In this document: in pieces, positions 50,383 to 60,483 of the stretch
How the letters are laid out: every line of letters begins with the position of its first letter
Position numbering within the stretch: position 1 is the first letter of the stretch
Origin: Hyphomicrobiales bacterium
Lineage (GTDB): Bacteria > Pseudomonadota > Alphaproteobacteria > MED-G09
Direction: 5' to 3'
DNA length: 64,000 nucleotides
NCBI GenBank assembly: GCA_028339975.1
Contig: JAOLDG010000004.1
Span: 62,001 to 126,000, forward strand
Made by a program: the position numbers and the translations under genes
The notes under the pieces: model-generated
What the model was told of the DNA's origin: nothing
Seen by the model: only the letters and a program-made list of their open reading frames with translations
Databases searched by the model: none

Positions 50383-51309
50383 TTATAATTTTTTTATAAT
50401 ATCATCTATATTTTTATCTGAATATTGCGCATTTACCTTATTCCACGTAATCATCTGATTATTTATCCATGTCGATTGGCGTTTAGCATATTGGTGAGTT
50501 TTAAATTTGATAAGCTTGGAAGCTTCCTCAATTAAAGATTCCCCCTTTATTAAAGAAAGTATTTCGTCAACACCAATGGCTTTCATTATGGGTGAGTCTT
50601 TCAAGTAATTTTTTTTTCTTAATTCATCAACCTCATCAATAACCCCATCGTCAAACATCTTATCGATTCTTAAATCACATCGATTATATATCCATTCTCT
50701 ATCAGCCTCGATTCTGAAATTTACTGTTTGTCCTTCCAGATGCTTTTCTCTTTTCATCTCCCAGTAATCAGAAATTCTTTTTTTTGTACCTCTAAAGACC
50801 TCAAGAGCTCTAATAATTCTCTGCTTATCATTGGGATTAATTTTCTCAGATGCAGGGAAATCTATTTTTTGTAAATCCTTATAAAGAAAATCAAGGCCTT
50901 CTTCTGAGGCTAATGCATTTAAATCTTCTCTTATCGAATAATCAATATCGGGTATTGGCGATAAACCATCTGTAATTGCCTTAAAATAAAAACCTGTTCC
51001 ACCTACGATTATTGGAGTTTTATTTTTTTTGATAATATTTTTACACAGTGTTGTCGTTTCCTCGACCCACTTTCCAACCGACCATTTAGCATCTCCACTT
51101 AATAATCCATAGAAATGGTGCTTAGCTTTTTCTTTTTCAACAAGAGGCCTTGCTGTTAGAATTCTTAAATCTTTATATAGTTGAATAGAATCTGCATTAA
51201 TAATCTCGGAGCTTATTTTTTCCGCAATCCCTGATGCTAGTGAAGATTTTCCACTAGCAGTTGGACCAGATATTAAAATAATTTTACTTTTCATAAGGTT
51301 TAAATTCAC
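50383..51309 (-). CDS. miaA: tRNA dimethylallyltransferase
   Basis: A 308-residue enzyme that adds an isopentenyl group to A37 of tRNAs reading UNN codons, including the tRNA-Leu(UAA) in this window. The P-loop is GPTASGKS (15-22), followed by the DxxQ-type segment NADSIQLYKDL and the catalytic region PIIVGGTGFYFKA. YAKRQSTW near the C-terminus is the family's tRNA-contact motif. A second Met at residue 6 is a possible start. Confidence 0.95.
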   Translation of the reverse strand: MNLNLMKSKIILISGPTASGKSSLASGIAEKISSEIINADSIQLYKDLRILTARPLVEKEKAKHHFYGLLSGDAKWSVGKWVEETTTLCKNIIKKNKTPIIVGGTGFYFKAITDGLSPIPDIDYSIREDLNALASEEGLDFLYKDLQKIDFPASEKINPNDKQRIIRALEVFRGTKKRISDYWEMKREKHLEGQTVNFRIEADREWIYNRCDLRIDKMFDDGVIDEVDELRKKNYLKDSPIMKAIGVDEILSLIKGESLIEEASKLIKFKTHQYAKRQSTWINNQMITWNKVNAQYSDKNIDDIIKKL

Positions 51310-51412
51310 AAACTTTTATTTTTACATAATTAAAATATTATAAATTTATTATCCAACATTAATAATTAAATATGTTAATTAAAATGAATTAAATTTAAAA
51401 ATAGGACCTCTA

Positions 51413-52651
51413 ATGCAACTTATTAAGCCATTCAAAGCCCTAAGACCTTCTTCAGAAAAAGCAAGTCAAGTTATTGCTCCACCCTATGATGTTTTAAACT
51501 CTGAAGAAGCCAGAAAAATGTCCTTAAATAAACCTTATAGTTTTTTACATATTTCAAAGCCAGAAATCGACTTAGATCCAGAGGTTAAGCTAGATAGCCA
51601 AGAGGTTTACAAAAAAGGTTCCGAAAATTTATTAAAAATGATAAATGACAAAACCTTAATTCAAGAAGAAACTAACGCAATATATATATATGAAATTACA
51701 CTTAATGGAACAACGCAAACTGGAATTGCATGCGTGGCTTCAGTTGAGGCTTATCAGAAAAATAAAATCAAAAAACATGAATTTACTAAGCCTGTAAAAG
51801 AGGATGATAGAGTAAAAAATATAACTGAGCTAAAAGCTCAAACTGGACCAGTTCTTTTAGCATATCAAAATACCTCAATAATTTCAGCCCTTTTGAATAA
51901 AACTAAAGAAAGAAAATCTCTTTACAGTGTTGATGCTCCAGATGGCTCAAAACATAAAATATGGTTAGTTAATGAAGAGCATATAATTGATCCAATTTTA
52001 AAAGAAATTAATTCAATGGAGTCTCTATTTATTGCTGATGGGCATCACAGGTCAGCGGCCGCAGCTAGAGTTCAAGAAAAAATGTCAAAAGATAATCAAA
52101 ATCATACTGGTGAAGAAGATTATAATTTTTTTCTTTCGGTTGCCTTTCCACATTCAGAAATGACTATTCTCGATTACAATCGAATAATTAAAGAATTAAA
52201 CAAACATTCAAAAATTGATTTAATCGCGCTCATTGAATCAAATTTTGAGATAGATAAACATCAAGGTCAATATAAGCCAACTCAAAAAGGTCAGTTTGGT
52301 ATGTACCTAGAAAAGGAATGGTATAGCCTAAAGATTAAAGGTGAGAAAATTGATACTAACGATCCTGTTAAGTCCCTAGATGTATCAATCCTTCATGATT
52401 TCTTAATTGAACCTATTTTAGGAATCGAAGATGAGAGAACAGATCAAAGAATAGATTTTGTTGGTGGGGCAAGAGGTCTGGGCGAGCTTGAAAAAAGAGT
52501 TAACGATGGAAACTTTGAAATTGCATTCTCTCTTTTCCCAACTCCAATAGAGGCTCTCATAGATGTTGCAAATGCTAATAAAGTTATGCCACCAAAATCT
52601 ACTTGGTTCGAACCAAAATTATTAGACGGTCTTTTATCACATAAAATCTAG
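51413..52651 (+). CDS. DUF1015 family protein
   Basis: A 412-residue protein with the DUF1015 features KPFKALRP near the N-terminus, VIAPPYDVLNSEEAR, YSFLHISKPE, and the central FIADGHHRSAAAARV. The family is widespread and often called a HrpD5-like or putative ParB-type regulator, but its biochemical role is not established. It is a single gene, divergent from miaA and convergent with degP. Confidence 0.92.
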   Translation: MQLIKPFKALRPSSEKASQVIAPPYDVLNSEEARKMSLNKPYSFLHISKPEIDLDPEVKLDSQEVYKKGSENLLKMINDKTLIQEETNAIYIYEITLNGTTQTGIACVASVEAYQKNKIKKHEFTKPVKEDDRVKNITELKAQTGPVLLAYQNTSIISALLNKTKERKSLYSVDAPDGSKHKIWLVNEEHIIDPILKEINSMESLFIADGHHRSAAAARVQEKMSKDNQNHTGEEDYNFFLSVAFPHSEMTILDYNRIIKELNKHSKIDLIALIESNFEIDKHQGQYKPTQKGQFGMYLEKEWYSLKIKGEKIDTNDPVKSLDVSILHDFLIEPILGIEDERTDQRIDFVGGARGLGELEKRVNDGNFEIAFSLFPTPIEALIDVANANKVMPPKSTWFEPKLLDGLLSHKI

Positions 52652-52656
52652 AGCTT

Positions 52657-54123
52657 TTAGTTTGATTTTTCTAGATCAAATGATAAAGCAACTAAAGAAA
52701 CCAACCCAAGCTCAGGGCGCCAAACTCTGAGTAATATTCTCTCATCGCCAGCCTTTTTTCTTTCCATAAGAAGTTCATAAACTTGATTTGAGTCTTTGGC
52801 TTTAACAGTGGATTGAAGGGTTACATTTCCAGAAATCCTTTGATGGGTCAAACTAACAATGACGCTTCCTTTGGTGATTTTCTTTGAAAAAGCTTCTGAT
52901 TCTTCATCAACTTCTAAAACTGCAACACCTTTAAGAGATTGTGGTATTCGATTTTCTCTTTTAAAATCATCAGTTAAATCACTTAACCCTAAGCCTAATA
53001 TTTTTTTAATGTTACCAGAAGGCTTTGATTCTAATGAGCTCTCATTTCCTTCAAGTCTTCCTATCTTAACCTTTAAATCAATTATTTTACCAAAACGAAT
53101 AACTTTAATTTTAATATTTTTACCAATATCAGTATTAGCTACTTTTGTTGTTAGGTCTCTCATGTCGTTAATATCTTCTTTATTATAAGAGATAATAACA
53201 TCACCTTCTTCAATACCAGCTTTATCAGCTGGTCCATTTTCTGCAACTTTCTGAATTAACGCACCTCTGGCTTCCTCGAGGTCCATGTCTTTTGCTAATT
53301 CCTCAGTTACATTTTGAATCATTACACCAAGCCATCCCCTTCTTGTTTCACCATAATCTTTTAGTTGCTCAATTACAGGCACAACAAGTTCTGAAGGTAT
53401 TGAAAAACCTATACCGACTGAACCTCCGGACTGGGAATATATCATTGTGTTAACGCCTATGACTTCTCCATCCATATTAAATAATGGGCCACCAGAATTA
53501 CCTTTATTGATAGGCGCGTCTGTTTGAATAAAGCGATCATATGGACCGGAACGAATATCTCGTCCTAAAGCAGATATAATTCCTGCTGTAACAGTTCCTC
53601 CTAAACCAAAAGGATTTCCTATTGCCACTACCCATTCACCGACCCTTGATTCTTTACTATTTCCAAACTTAACAAAAGGGAATTCCTGTTTAGAATCTAT
53701 TTTTAATAACGCTAAATCCATTCTTGGGTCCAGCCCAATTACTTCCGCATCATAAACCTCATCATTACTCAAGGTCACTTTTATGGTATCAGCATCTTCG
53801 ACAACATGATTATTTGTAACAATGAATCCATCGCTTGAAATTATAAAACCTGATCCACCAGTTCTTTGAGGAGCTCTCTTTCGAGGCTGCTGAGGAAACA
53901 TATCTCTAAATCTTTCAAAAAACTCATCCTGATCTTTATTTGGTCTAGCTCTATTGGATTCTTCTTTTTCTTTAACCTTCTTTACAACTGCAACATTAAC
54001 AACTGAAGATGAATTCTCTTCAGCAAGATCTGTAAAATCAGGCAATAACCCAAGTGCAGGAGTACTTATGAATAAAAACACATGTAGAAAAGATACAAGA
54101 GCAATAGATTTAAGTTTTTTCAT
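52657..54123 (-). CDS. degP: Periplasmic serine protease, Do/DegP family
   Basis: A 488-residue precursor with a signal peptide (about 1-25), a trypsin-like domain with catalytic H106 (TNNHVV), D136 (RMDLALL) and S210 (KGNSGGP), then two PDZ domains (about 265-355 and 375-480). It degrades or refolds damaged envelope proteins. It is the last gene of the hflK-hflC-degP unit, 8 nt after hflC, a common alphaproteobacterial arrangement linking membrane and periplasmic quality control. Confidence 0.95.
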   Translation of the reverse strand: MKKLKSIALVSFLHVFLFISTPALGLLPDFTDLAEENSSSVVNVAVVKKVKEKEESNRARPNKDQDEFFERFRDMFPQQPRKRAPQRTGGSGFIISSDGFIVTNNHVVEDADTIKVTLSNDEVYDAEVIGLDPRMDLALLKIDSKQEFPFVKFGNSKESRVGEWVVAIGNPFGLGGTVTAGIISALGRDIRSGPYDRFIQTDAPINKGNSGGPLFNMDGEVIGVNTMIYSQSGGSVGIGFSIPSELVVPVIEQLKDYGETRRGWLGVMIQNVTEELAKDMDLEEARGALIQKVAENGPADKAGIEEGDVIISYNKEDINDMRDLTTKVANTDIGKNIKIKVIRFGKIIDLKVKIGRLEGNESSLESKPSGNIKKILGLGLSDLTDDFKRENRIPQSLKGVAVLEVDEESEAFSKKITKGSVIVSLTHQRISGNVTLQSTVKAKDSNQVYELLMERKKAGDERILLRVWRPELGLVSLVALSFDLEKSN

Positions 54124-54131
54124 ATTCTCTA

Positions 54132-55115
54132 TTACTTTTCGCTAGATAAATCAGGACACAAAGCATCTCTTAATCTGTTATTATTATTGATAAGCTTAAT
54201 AAGCTTTTTACTATTCTCACTCAACTTTTCAGTTGAATTAGTGACAATAGAGGAGGCGTTGGGATTATTAAGAAATTTAAAAAACTCGCTATCAGGAGAT
54301 AGGACAATTGTTGTTTCATCATCTAAAGCATTTTCATAAGACATCATGGACCTATAAAAAGCAAAAAAGTCTTTATCCAAACCGTATGCAGATGCAAATA
54401 TTCTATTCCTACATGCATCACCAATACCTCGGTTAATTTCAGCATCACGAGTGGCTTCTGAAAGTAAAACAGTAACTGTTTTTTCAGCCTCTGCTCTAAT
54501 TCCCCTTGATATCTCTTGACCCTTTCCTCTAAACTCCGCAGCTTCTTGCTGTCTTTCTGTTTGCATTCTTCTATAGATAGCCTGACTATTTGCATCAGGT
54601 AAATCAGCTCTTTTAATTTTTACATCAACAATGTTAATACCAAGACCAAGAGATTCTTCATTTGCTCTTTCGGTAATTTGCTTCATAAGATCGTCTCTAT
54701 TATCCCTTACAACCGTAACAAACTCTTCTGCGCCAAGAATGGATCTTAAGCTTGATGAAACAATAGCTTGTAACCTAGATCTTGCTATTCTTTCATCTCT
54801 TACACTTATGTAAAATTGAAGAGGGTCAACTATTTTCCAACGAGTAAAGGAATCAACAACTAATCTTTTTTGATCGGCAGCAATTACTTCTTCCGCAGGA
54901 GAGTCTAGAGCTAAAATTCTTTTGTCTAAATATTTAACCTGTTGAATGAAAGGCATTTTTACTTTCAAGCCAGGCTCGGTTATTGGCGCACCAACTGGTC
55001 TACCAAACTGAAGAACTATTGCTTGACGCGTTTCATGGACTGAAAAAAAAGTATTAAAAACTAACAATACAAATATTCCGACAAAAACAACTAAGGCTGT
55101 TTGTTTAATACTCAT
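54132..55115 (-). CDS. hflC: FtsH protease modulator HflC
   Basis: A 327-residue membrane protein with one N-terminal transmembrane helix (about 5-24) and a large periplasmic SPFH/band-7 domain starting VHETRQAIVLQFGRPVG. The HflKC complex surrounds and modulates the membrane protease FtsH. The sequence includes KRADLPDANSQAIYRRMQTER, typical of HflC. Its ATG overlaps the hflK stop by one base. Confidence 0.95.
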   Translation of the reverse strand: MSIKQTALVVFVGIFVLLVFNTFFSVHETRQAIVLQFGRPVGAPITEPGLKVKMPFIQQVKYLDKRILALDSPAEEVIAADQKRLVVDSFTRWKIVDPLQFYISVRDERIARSRLQAIVSSSLRSILGAEEFVTVVRDNRDDLMKQITERANEESLGLGINIVDVKIKRADLPDANSQAIYRRMQTERQQEAAEFRGKGQEISRGIRAEAEKTVTVLLSEATRDAEINRGIGDACRNRIFASAYGLDKDFFAFYRSMMSYENALDDETTIVLSPDSEFFKFLNNPNASSIVTNSTEKLSENSKKLIKLINNNNRLRDALCPDLSSEK

Positions 55116-56209
55116 TATCTTCTACCTTTTTTATTTATCTCGTTCAATGGAAGGTATGGCACAATACCCTGCCCACCTAAAGAATCATTATCAACAATAA
55201 TTTTATTCATATTTCCAAAAACTTTTTCCATTGTCTCTAAAAACATTCTTTGTCGTGTAACGTCTTTTGCTTGAATATATTCCGAGTAAATAGAAACAAA
55301 TCGAGTTGCTTGACCTTCAGCCTCCGCAACAGTTTGAGATTGGTAAGCTTCAGATTCTCTTAAAATTTTAGATGCTTCACCTTGAGCCTCTGGAACAATT
55401 TTATTTGAGTATGCGTTTGCTTCATTCCTTGCCCTTTCTTGGTCTGCTCTTGCAGCTTGAACATCTCTAAAAGAATCAATTACTGCTGAAGGGGGATCTA
55501 CTTTTTGCATTTTAACTTCACTAACTTGAATTCCTGAACCATAGGAATCTAAAGTTGACTGCATTAAAGCCCTGACATCATTCTCTGTCTTTTGACGTGC
55601 TCCAGTAAGAATTGGTTGAATATCAGAATTCCCAACAATTTCTCTCATTGCACTCTCTGAAACCGCCTTGATAGTTCTCTCAGGGAATTGTATTTTAAAT
55701 AAGAAAGCTCCGGCATCTTTAATTACCCAAAAAACAGAAAAATCAATATCAACAATGTTTTCATCGCCGGTCAGCATCAGGCTTTCCTCGGGAACATCTC
55801 TAAGGGATCTTGAGGGATTAGAAAAACCAGATCCGTTTGGACCTCTCATGCCTATGTCTATTCTATTTACAGTTGTAACTTTTGGAGTAAGAGCCGTTTC
55901 AATGGGAAATGGAAGATGATAATGAAGGCCTGGTCCAGTTTGACTGGTAAATTTTCCAAATCGTAAAACTACACCTTGTTCGTCAGCATTTACTCTATAA
56001 ATGCCACTTAAAGACCACAAACCAAAAAGTATAAGAAGTATAGCGAAAAAACCTCTCCAGCCTCTTCCGCCACCTGGAAGGAATTTACTTAATAGTTTTT
56101 GAAATCCATTAAAGACATTATCAAAATCTTGACCAGGGTTATTTTTGCCCCAAGGATTCTGATTATTGTCATTCCAACCGTTATTTTTATTAATAATATT
56201 TTGTTTCAT
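55115..56209 (-). CDS. hflK: FtsH protease modulator HflK
   Basis: A 364-residue partner of HflC. The N-terminal 45 residues are Gly/Asn-rich (GWNDNNQNPWGKNNPGQD), the usual cytoplasmic tail of HflK, followed by a transmembrane helix at about 52-70 and the band-7 domain beginning VNADEQGVVLRFGKF. The C-terminal helix carries EGQATRFVSIYSEYIQAKDVTRQR. It is the first gene of its unit, divergent from mrp. Confidence 0.95.
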   Translation of the reverse strand: MKQNIINKNNGWNDNNQNPWGKNNPGQDFDNVFNGFQKLLSKFLPGGGRGWRGFFAILLILFGLWSLSGIYRVNADEQGVVLRFGKFTSQTGPGLHYHLPFPIETALTPKVTTVNRIDIGMRGPNGSGFSNPSRSLRDVPEESLMLTGDENIVDIDFSVFWVIKDAGAFLFKIQFPERTIKAVSESAMREIVGNSDIQPILTGARQKTENDVRALMQSTLDSYGSGIQVSEVKMQKVDPPSAVIDSFRDVQAARADQERARNEANAYSNKIVPEAQGEASKILRESEAYQSQTVAEAEGQATRFVSIYSEYIQAKDVTRQRMFLETMEKVFGNMNKIIVDNDSLGGQGIVPYLPLNEINKKGRR

Positions 56210-56305
56210 TTTTTTACTTTCTATTTCCTCTATTTGTCCTTATATGCCATCTTCAACCCATGAGTAAACGAAATTCAACAACATTAACGAAATTTAATTA
56301 ATTCG

Positions 56306-57364
56306 ATGACAAATATTACACAGGAAATGATTGAAGATGAATTAGCTAAAATAACTTTAGGTAATAAAAAAAGTATACTCGAGGCAAATATAGTAGAAGG
56401 AATTAGCCACAAAGATGGTCATATACAAATTTCTCTATACGCCAATAAAAGCAACATAGAAGAAATTGAAAAAATTGGAAAAATCATAGAAAAAAAATTT
56501 ACTACCATAAAGGGTGTAATGAGTATTACTGCTGTTCTAACAAATGAACCGACAAAAGAAGAAAAATCAAAAAAATTATCGAAAGATAAATCTGTTAATA
56601 AAATCGAAGGTGTAAAAAATATTATTGCAATAGCCAGCGGTAAAGGCGGAGTTGGGAAATCAACTGTATCAATTAATTTAGCCTCTGCATTTTCATTAAT
56701 CGGTAAGAAGGTTGGAATATTAGATGCGGATATTCATGGTCCATCCATCCCTCATATGCTTGGCTTAAAAGGAAAGCCAGAATTAAATAGTAAAAAAAAA
56801 ATAGTACCATTTGAATTTAGAGGTATGAAAGTTATGTCTATTGGTTTCTTGGTTGATGAGGATCAGCCTGTAGTTTGGAGAGGACCGATGGTTCACTCTG
56901 CAATAAAACAGATGGCCACTGATACAGATTGGGGTGATTTAGATATTTTAATTATAGATATGCCGCCAGGAACAGGTGATGCTCAAATAACTGTATCTCA
57001 GCACCTTCCTTTAAATGGCGCGATAATTGTATCAACACCTCAGCCAGTAGCTCTGAACGACGCTATTAAGGCGATAGGTATGTTTAAAAAGGTAAATATT
57101 GATATTCTTGGAATAATTGAAAATATGTCTTACTTGCTTCTTGCTGACGGCACAAAAGAAAATATATTTGGAGAAAACGGTGCAAAAGAAATGTCAAAAA
57201 ATTTAAATATTAAATTCATAAATGAAATTCCTTTAGATAAAAAGATAAGAGAGAGTTCTGATAATGGAGTTCCCTTTGTCTTTACTGAATTAAAAGGTCA
57301 AATTAATGAGATTTTCACCTCATCAGCTAAAAAGATTGAAAAAATTTTAGAAAGCAAACTTTAA
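56306..57364 (+). CDS. mrp: Mrp/ApbC-type P-loop iron-sulfur carrier
   Basis: A 352-residue deviant-Walker ATPase that delivers Fe-S clusters. An N-terminal DUF59/MIP18-like domain (1-80) is followed by ASGKGGVGKST (111-120) and MSIGFLVDEDQPVVWRGPMV. In many Mrp proteins a CxxC follows ENMSY; here that loop reads ENMSYLLLADGTKENIFG and contains no cysteine, so cluster binding would need other ligands. It converges on folA with a 4 nt overlap at the stops and splits the thyA-folA and hflKC-degP neighbours by pointing the opposite way. Confidence 0.93.
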   Translation: MTNITQEMIEDELAKITLGNKKSILEANIVEGISHKDGHIQISLYANKSNIEEIEKIGKIIEKKFTTIKGVMSITAVLTNEPTKEEKSKKLSKDKSVNKIEGVKNIIAIASGKGGVGKSTVSINLASAFSLIGKKVGILDADIHGPSIPHMLGLKGKPELNSKKKIVPFEFRGMKVMSIGFLVDEDQPVVWRGPMVHSAIKQMATDTDWGDLDILIIDMPPGTGDAQITVSQHLPLNGAIIVSTPQPVALNDAIKAIGMFKKVNIDILGIIENMSYLLLADGTKENIFGENGAKEMSKNLNIKFINEIPLDKKIRESSDNGVPFVFTELKGQINEIFTSSAKKIEKILESKL

Positions 57365-57873
57365 GCATTCTTTTTCTCATAAATTACAAGACGGTGTCTG
57401 CAACTATCGCCACTTGCTTGTGAAAATTTATTTTTAGAGATCTCATTATAGTTATTAAAATCTAGTTCCGGAAAGAAAACATCGCCATCTGGTGAGGAAT
57501 CAACCTCAGTCAAGTATATTTTATGAGCATCATTAATAAATGATTTAAAAATATACTCGCCACCTATTACCATGATTTCATCAACACCTCTTAACTCAGC
57601 ACACTTATTAGCTTCAGATAATGCAGATTTAATACCGCTACAAAGAATAACCCCCTCATGTATAATATTAGAGTTTCTGCTAACTACTATATTATCTCTT
57701 CCAGGAAGAGGCCTGCCTATTGATTCAAACGTCTTCCTACCCATTATCATTGGTTTATTCATTGTGATATCTTTAAAGTTTGAGAGATCAGAAGGTAGAT
57801 CCCAAGGCATGCTCCCTTTGTTTCCGATAACATTATTTTTGGCAACAGCGACTATTAAACTAATTATTTTCAT
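57361..57873 (-). CDS. folA: Dihydrofolate reductase
   Basis: A 170-residue NADPH-dependent enzyme that regenerates tetrahydrofolate. SLIVAVAKNNVIGNKGSMPWDLPSDL includes the substrate-binding Trp and acidic residue; MIMGRKTFESIGRPLPGR is the cofactor-binding motif, and VIGGEYIF the late glycine motif. It lies 4 nt downstream of thyA, whose reaction consumes the folate that this enzyme recycles. Confidence 0.96.
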   Translation of the reverse strand: MKIISLIVAVAKNNVIGNKGSMPWDLPSDLSNFKDITMNKPMIMGRKTFESIGRPLPGRDNIVVSRNSNIIHEGVILCSGIKSALSEANKCAELRGVDEIMVIGGEYIFKSFINDAHKIYLTEVDSSPDGDVFFPELDFNNYNEISKNKFSQASGDSCRHRLVIYEKKNA

Positions 57874-57877
57874 ATAC

Positions 57878-58684
57878 TTAAACTGCTATGGGCGCTGATA
57901 TGTGAGGATGTGAAATATAATCCTTTAAGATAAAGTCATTGTATTCAAAACCAAAAATTGAGTCTGGATTTGAATTTATTTTCATTTTTGGTATTTTTTT
58001 GAAATCTCTGCCTAGCTGCTCTCTGGCTTGATCAAAATGGTTAGAATATAAATGAGCATCACCAAAAGTATGAACAAATTCTCCTACCTCGAGATCAGTT
58101 ATTTTTGCAATCATCATTGTTAAGAGAGCGTAAGAAGCAATATTGAACGGCACTCCAAGGAAAATATCAGCGGAACGTTGGTAAAGCTGACATGACAAAG
58201 AGCCTTTAGATACATAAAACTGAAAAAGGCAATGACACGGTGGTAAGGCCATTTTCTCAACATCTGCAGGATTCCATGCCGTAACAATTAACCTTCTCGA
58301 ATCAGGGTTAGATTTAATCTGATTTATAAGGTTGGCAATTTGGTCGATAGTACCCCCATCTTGAGTTGGCCAAGAGCGCCATTGATGCCCATAAACTGGT
58401 CCAAGCTCTCCATTCTCATCTGCCCATTCATCCCAAATACTAACACCATTTTCCTTTAAATAGCGTATATTTGTTTCACCTTTTAAAAACCATAATAGTT
58501 CATAAATTATTGATTTTAAATGAACTTTTTTTGTTGTTAATAAAGGAAATCCAGCCTTAAGATCAAATCTAAGCTGATGACCAAAAACAGAACGTGTACC
58601 AGTTCCAGTCCTGTCGTCTTTGTCAGAACCGTTATCCAAAACATGTTTTAATAAATTATGATATTGCTTCAAAAAAATCTCCAA
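57878..58684 (-). CDS. thyA: Thymidylate synthase
   Basis: Methylates dUMP to dTMP using methylenetetrahydrofolate. The 268-residue length is close to that of E. coli Thy[20 protein letters not shown] is at the N-terminus, the catalytic cysteine is in [13 protein letters not shown] (about residue 150), and [20 protein letters not shown] binds the nucleotide. It forms a unit with folA and is divergent from ssrA. Confidence 0.97.
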   Translation of the reverse strand: MEIFLKQYHNLLKHVLDNGSDKDDRTGTGTRSVFGHQLRFDLKAGFPLLTTKKVHLKSIIYELLWFLKGETNIRYLKENGVSIWDEWADENGELGPVYGHQWRSWPTQDGGTIDQIANLINQIKSNPDSRRLIVTAWNPADVEKMALPPCHCLFQFYVSKGSLSCQLYQRSADIFLGVPFNIASYALLTMMIAKITDLEVGEFVHTFGDAHLYSNHFDQAREQLGRDFKKIPKMKINSNPDSIFGFEYNDFILKDYISHPHISAPIAV

Positions 58685-58754
58685 TTATTACTTTTAATTC
58701 TAAACTATTTTTTTGTCTCTTCAAATTTTTATTAATCGAATGTATAAAGGAAGT

Positions 58755-58834
58755 TCTGGTTTACCAGATATAGTGATAAACGGTTGATGTAATAAACTAT
58801 TCGGACCCGGGGGCGGTACCCGGCACCTCCACCA
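58755..58834 (+). ncRNA. ssrA: Two-piece tmRNA: acceptor piece (5' part of the permuted ssrA gene)
   Basis: The piece ends in ACCTCCACCA at 58825-58834, including the CCA that becomes the aminoacylated 3' end. Its CACCTCC pairs with GGGGGTG at the start of the coding piece, forming a tRNA-Ala-like acceptor stem. Just before it is a 5 bp T-arm, CCGGG and CCCGG, around the 7 nt loop GGCGGTA, which lacks the usual TTCRANY. A TATAAA at 58743-58748 (with a weak TTCAAA 17 nt upstream) could be the promoter, which sets the approximate 5' end. The thyA-fumC gap (58685-59088) contains nothing else. Confidence 0.8.
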
Positions 58835-58848
58835 TTTAAATAATTTAT

Positions 58849-59074
58849 GGGGGTGAAATAGGATCGACGAGAGCGTAAAGATCTTCTTTTTACTCGGCAT
58901 TGTTCCGCCGTTATCGGGCTATTATATAGAAGCAAAACGCGACTATGCAGAGTATGCTCTCGCAGCTTAATGTGTGAGTAACTCAAATTAACTCCTAATT
59001 ATTTGCATAATTAGGCGGGGTTTGAGGGGCACCTGGCAACAGAAGCTCCTTGTTTAATTCTCATTAAACAAACC
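58849..59074 (+). ncRNA. ssrA: Two-piece tmRNA: coding piece with tag frame (3' part of permuted ssrA)
   Basis: Rescues stalled ribosomes with SmpB by adding a degradation tag. The 5' end GGGGGTGAAATAGGATCGACG is the typical acceptor strand and D-analogue of alphaproteobacterial tmRNA. The tag frame runs from the resume codon GCA at 58932 to TAA at 58970 and encodes AKRDYAEYALAA, ending in the LAA recognised by ClpXP. Downstream are a perfect hairpin, CCTAATTAT and ATAATTAGG (58994-59015), and a long-range GGTTTG/CAAACC pairing (59019-59024 with 59069-59074), taken as pseudoknot-domain helices. The 3' end is approximate. Confidence 0.88.
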
Positions 59075-59088
59075 TTTGGAGATAACCT

Positions 59089-60480
59089 GTGAAAGACAAA
59101 AGAGAAGAAACTGACGCGTTTGGTAAGATAAGTGTCTCAAATGATAAATACTGGGGAGCACAAACACAAAGGTCTTTAAAGAATTTTAAAATTGGTGGTG
59201 AGGTGATACCGTTACCGTTAGTCAGAGCATTAGGAGTTGTTAAGTTAGCTGCCGCCTCTGTAAATAAAGAAATGGGTACTCTTAAGCCTAAAATTGCTAA
59301 TGCAATAGGAAGGGCTTCTAAAGAAGTAATTAATGGAAAATTAGACGATCACTTTCCCTTAGTAGTCTGGCAAACAGGTTCAGGGACCCAATCAAATATG
59401 AATGCTAATGAAGTCATTTCAAATAGGGCAATTCAAATATTGGGGGGTAAAATAGGATCAAAGAATCCAGTTCACCCAAATGACCATTGCAATCTATCTC
59501 AATCATCAAATGACACATTTCCAACAGCGATGCATATAGCGGCTGCGCTAGAAATCTCTAATAACCTAATTCCTGCAATGGAAAAACTTGCTCTTTCATT
59601 AGAAAAAAAATCAAAAGAATTTAATAAAATTATTAAGATAGGTCGTACACACCTTCAAGATGCAACGCCTGTTACCTTGGGGCAAGAATTTTCTGGTTAC
59701 CATACACAAATAAACAAAGGGATTGAGAGAGTTAAAAAATCATCAGAAGAGCTTTATTTTTTAGCTCAAGGAGGAACTGCTGTAGGAACTGGCCTAAATT
59801 CAAAAAAAGGTTTTGATAAAAAATTCGCAGCAGAATGTAAAAAAATAACCGGGCTTCCCTTTAAAACTTCATTAAATAAATTTGAAGCTTTGGCAACTCA
59901 CGATTCTATGGTTGAAGTCTCAGGGAGTCTTAATACTATAGCAACTTCACTTTTTAAAATCGCTAATGATATTAGATTACTTGGCTCAGGTCCAAGATCT
60001 GGTCTAGGAGAAATTCAATTACCTGAAAATGAACCTGGATCATCAATTATGCCAGGAAAGGTTAATCCAACTCAATGCGAAGCAATGACGATGTTGTGCC
60101 TTCAAGTAATGGGAAATCATTCAACAATAAGTATGGCAGGAAGTCAGGGTCATTTTGAATTAAATGTTTTTAAACCTGTGATCGCTTACAATATTCTTCA
60201 GTCAATTAAATTGTTAGGTGATGGATGCTTAAGTTTCACAAGCAACTGTATCGATGGAGTAAAGCCTAACAAAGAAAGAATTAAAGAACTTCTAAATAGC
60301 TCCTTAATGTTAGTTACTGCCTTGGCTCCTGTAATTGGTTATGATAACGCTTCAAAAATAGCGAAAACTGCTCATAAAAATGGTACAACACTTAAAGAGG
60401 AAGCTGTTAAACTAGGCTTTATTGATGAATCTGACTACGAGAAAATAGTAAAACCTGAAAAAATGATTTCACCTTCTTAA
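59089..60480 (+). CDS. fumC: Fumarate hydratase, class II
   Basis: A 463-residue iron-independent fumarase of the aspartase/fumarase superfamily. Signature [17 protein letters not shown] is exact (about 315-331), with the active-site segments [15 protein letters not shown] and [18 protein letters not shown]. The start is GTG, positioned by a GGAG ribosome-binding site 8 nt upstream. It follows ssrA and precedes an RHH protein by 3 nt. Confidence 0.97.
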   Translation: MKDKREETDAFGKISVSNDKYWGAQTQRSLKNFKIGGEVIPLPLVRALGVVKLAAASVNKEMGTLKPKIANAIGRASKEVINGKLDDHFPLVVWQTGSGTQSNMNANEVISNRAIQILGGKIGSKNPVHPNDHCNLSQSSNDTFPTAMHIAAALEISNNLIPAMEKLALSLEKKSKEFNKIIKIGRTHLQDATPVTLGQEFSGYHTQINKGIERVKKSSEELYFLAQGGTAVGTGLNSKKGFDKKFAAECKKITGLPFKTSLNKFEALATHDSMVEVSGSLNTIATSLFKIANDIRLLGSGPRSGLGEIQLPENEPGSSIMPGKVNPTQCEAMTMLCLQVMGNHSTISMAGSQGHFELNVFKPVIAYNILQSIKLLGDGCLSFTSNCIDGVKPNKERIKELLNSSLMLVTALAPVIGYDNASKIAKTAHKNGTTLKEEAVKLGFIDESDYEKIVKPEKMISPS

Positions 60481-60483
60481 CTA

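Noticed and set aside
57572-57898. 108-codon frame antisense to folA
   Set aside because: It mirrors the dihydrofolate reductase reading frame, whose motifs are unmistakable.
58732-58986. Minus-strand 84-codon open frame across the ssrA region
   Set aside because: It lies antisense to the tmRNA acceptor and coding pieces, whose sequence and pairing explain the conservation; the translation has no recognisable protein character.
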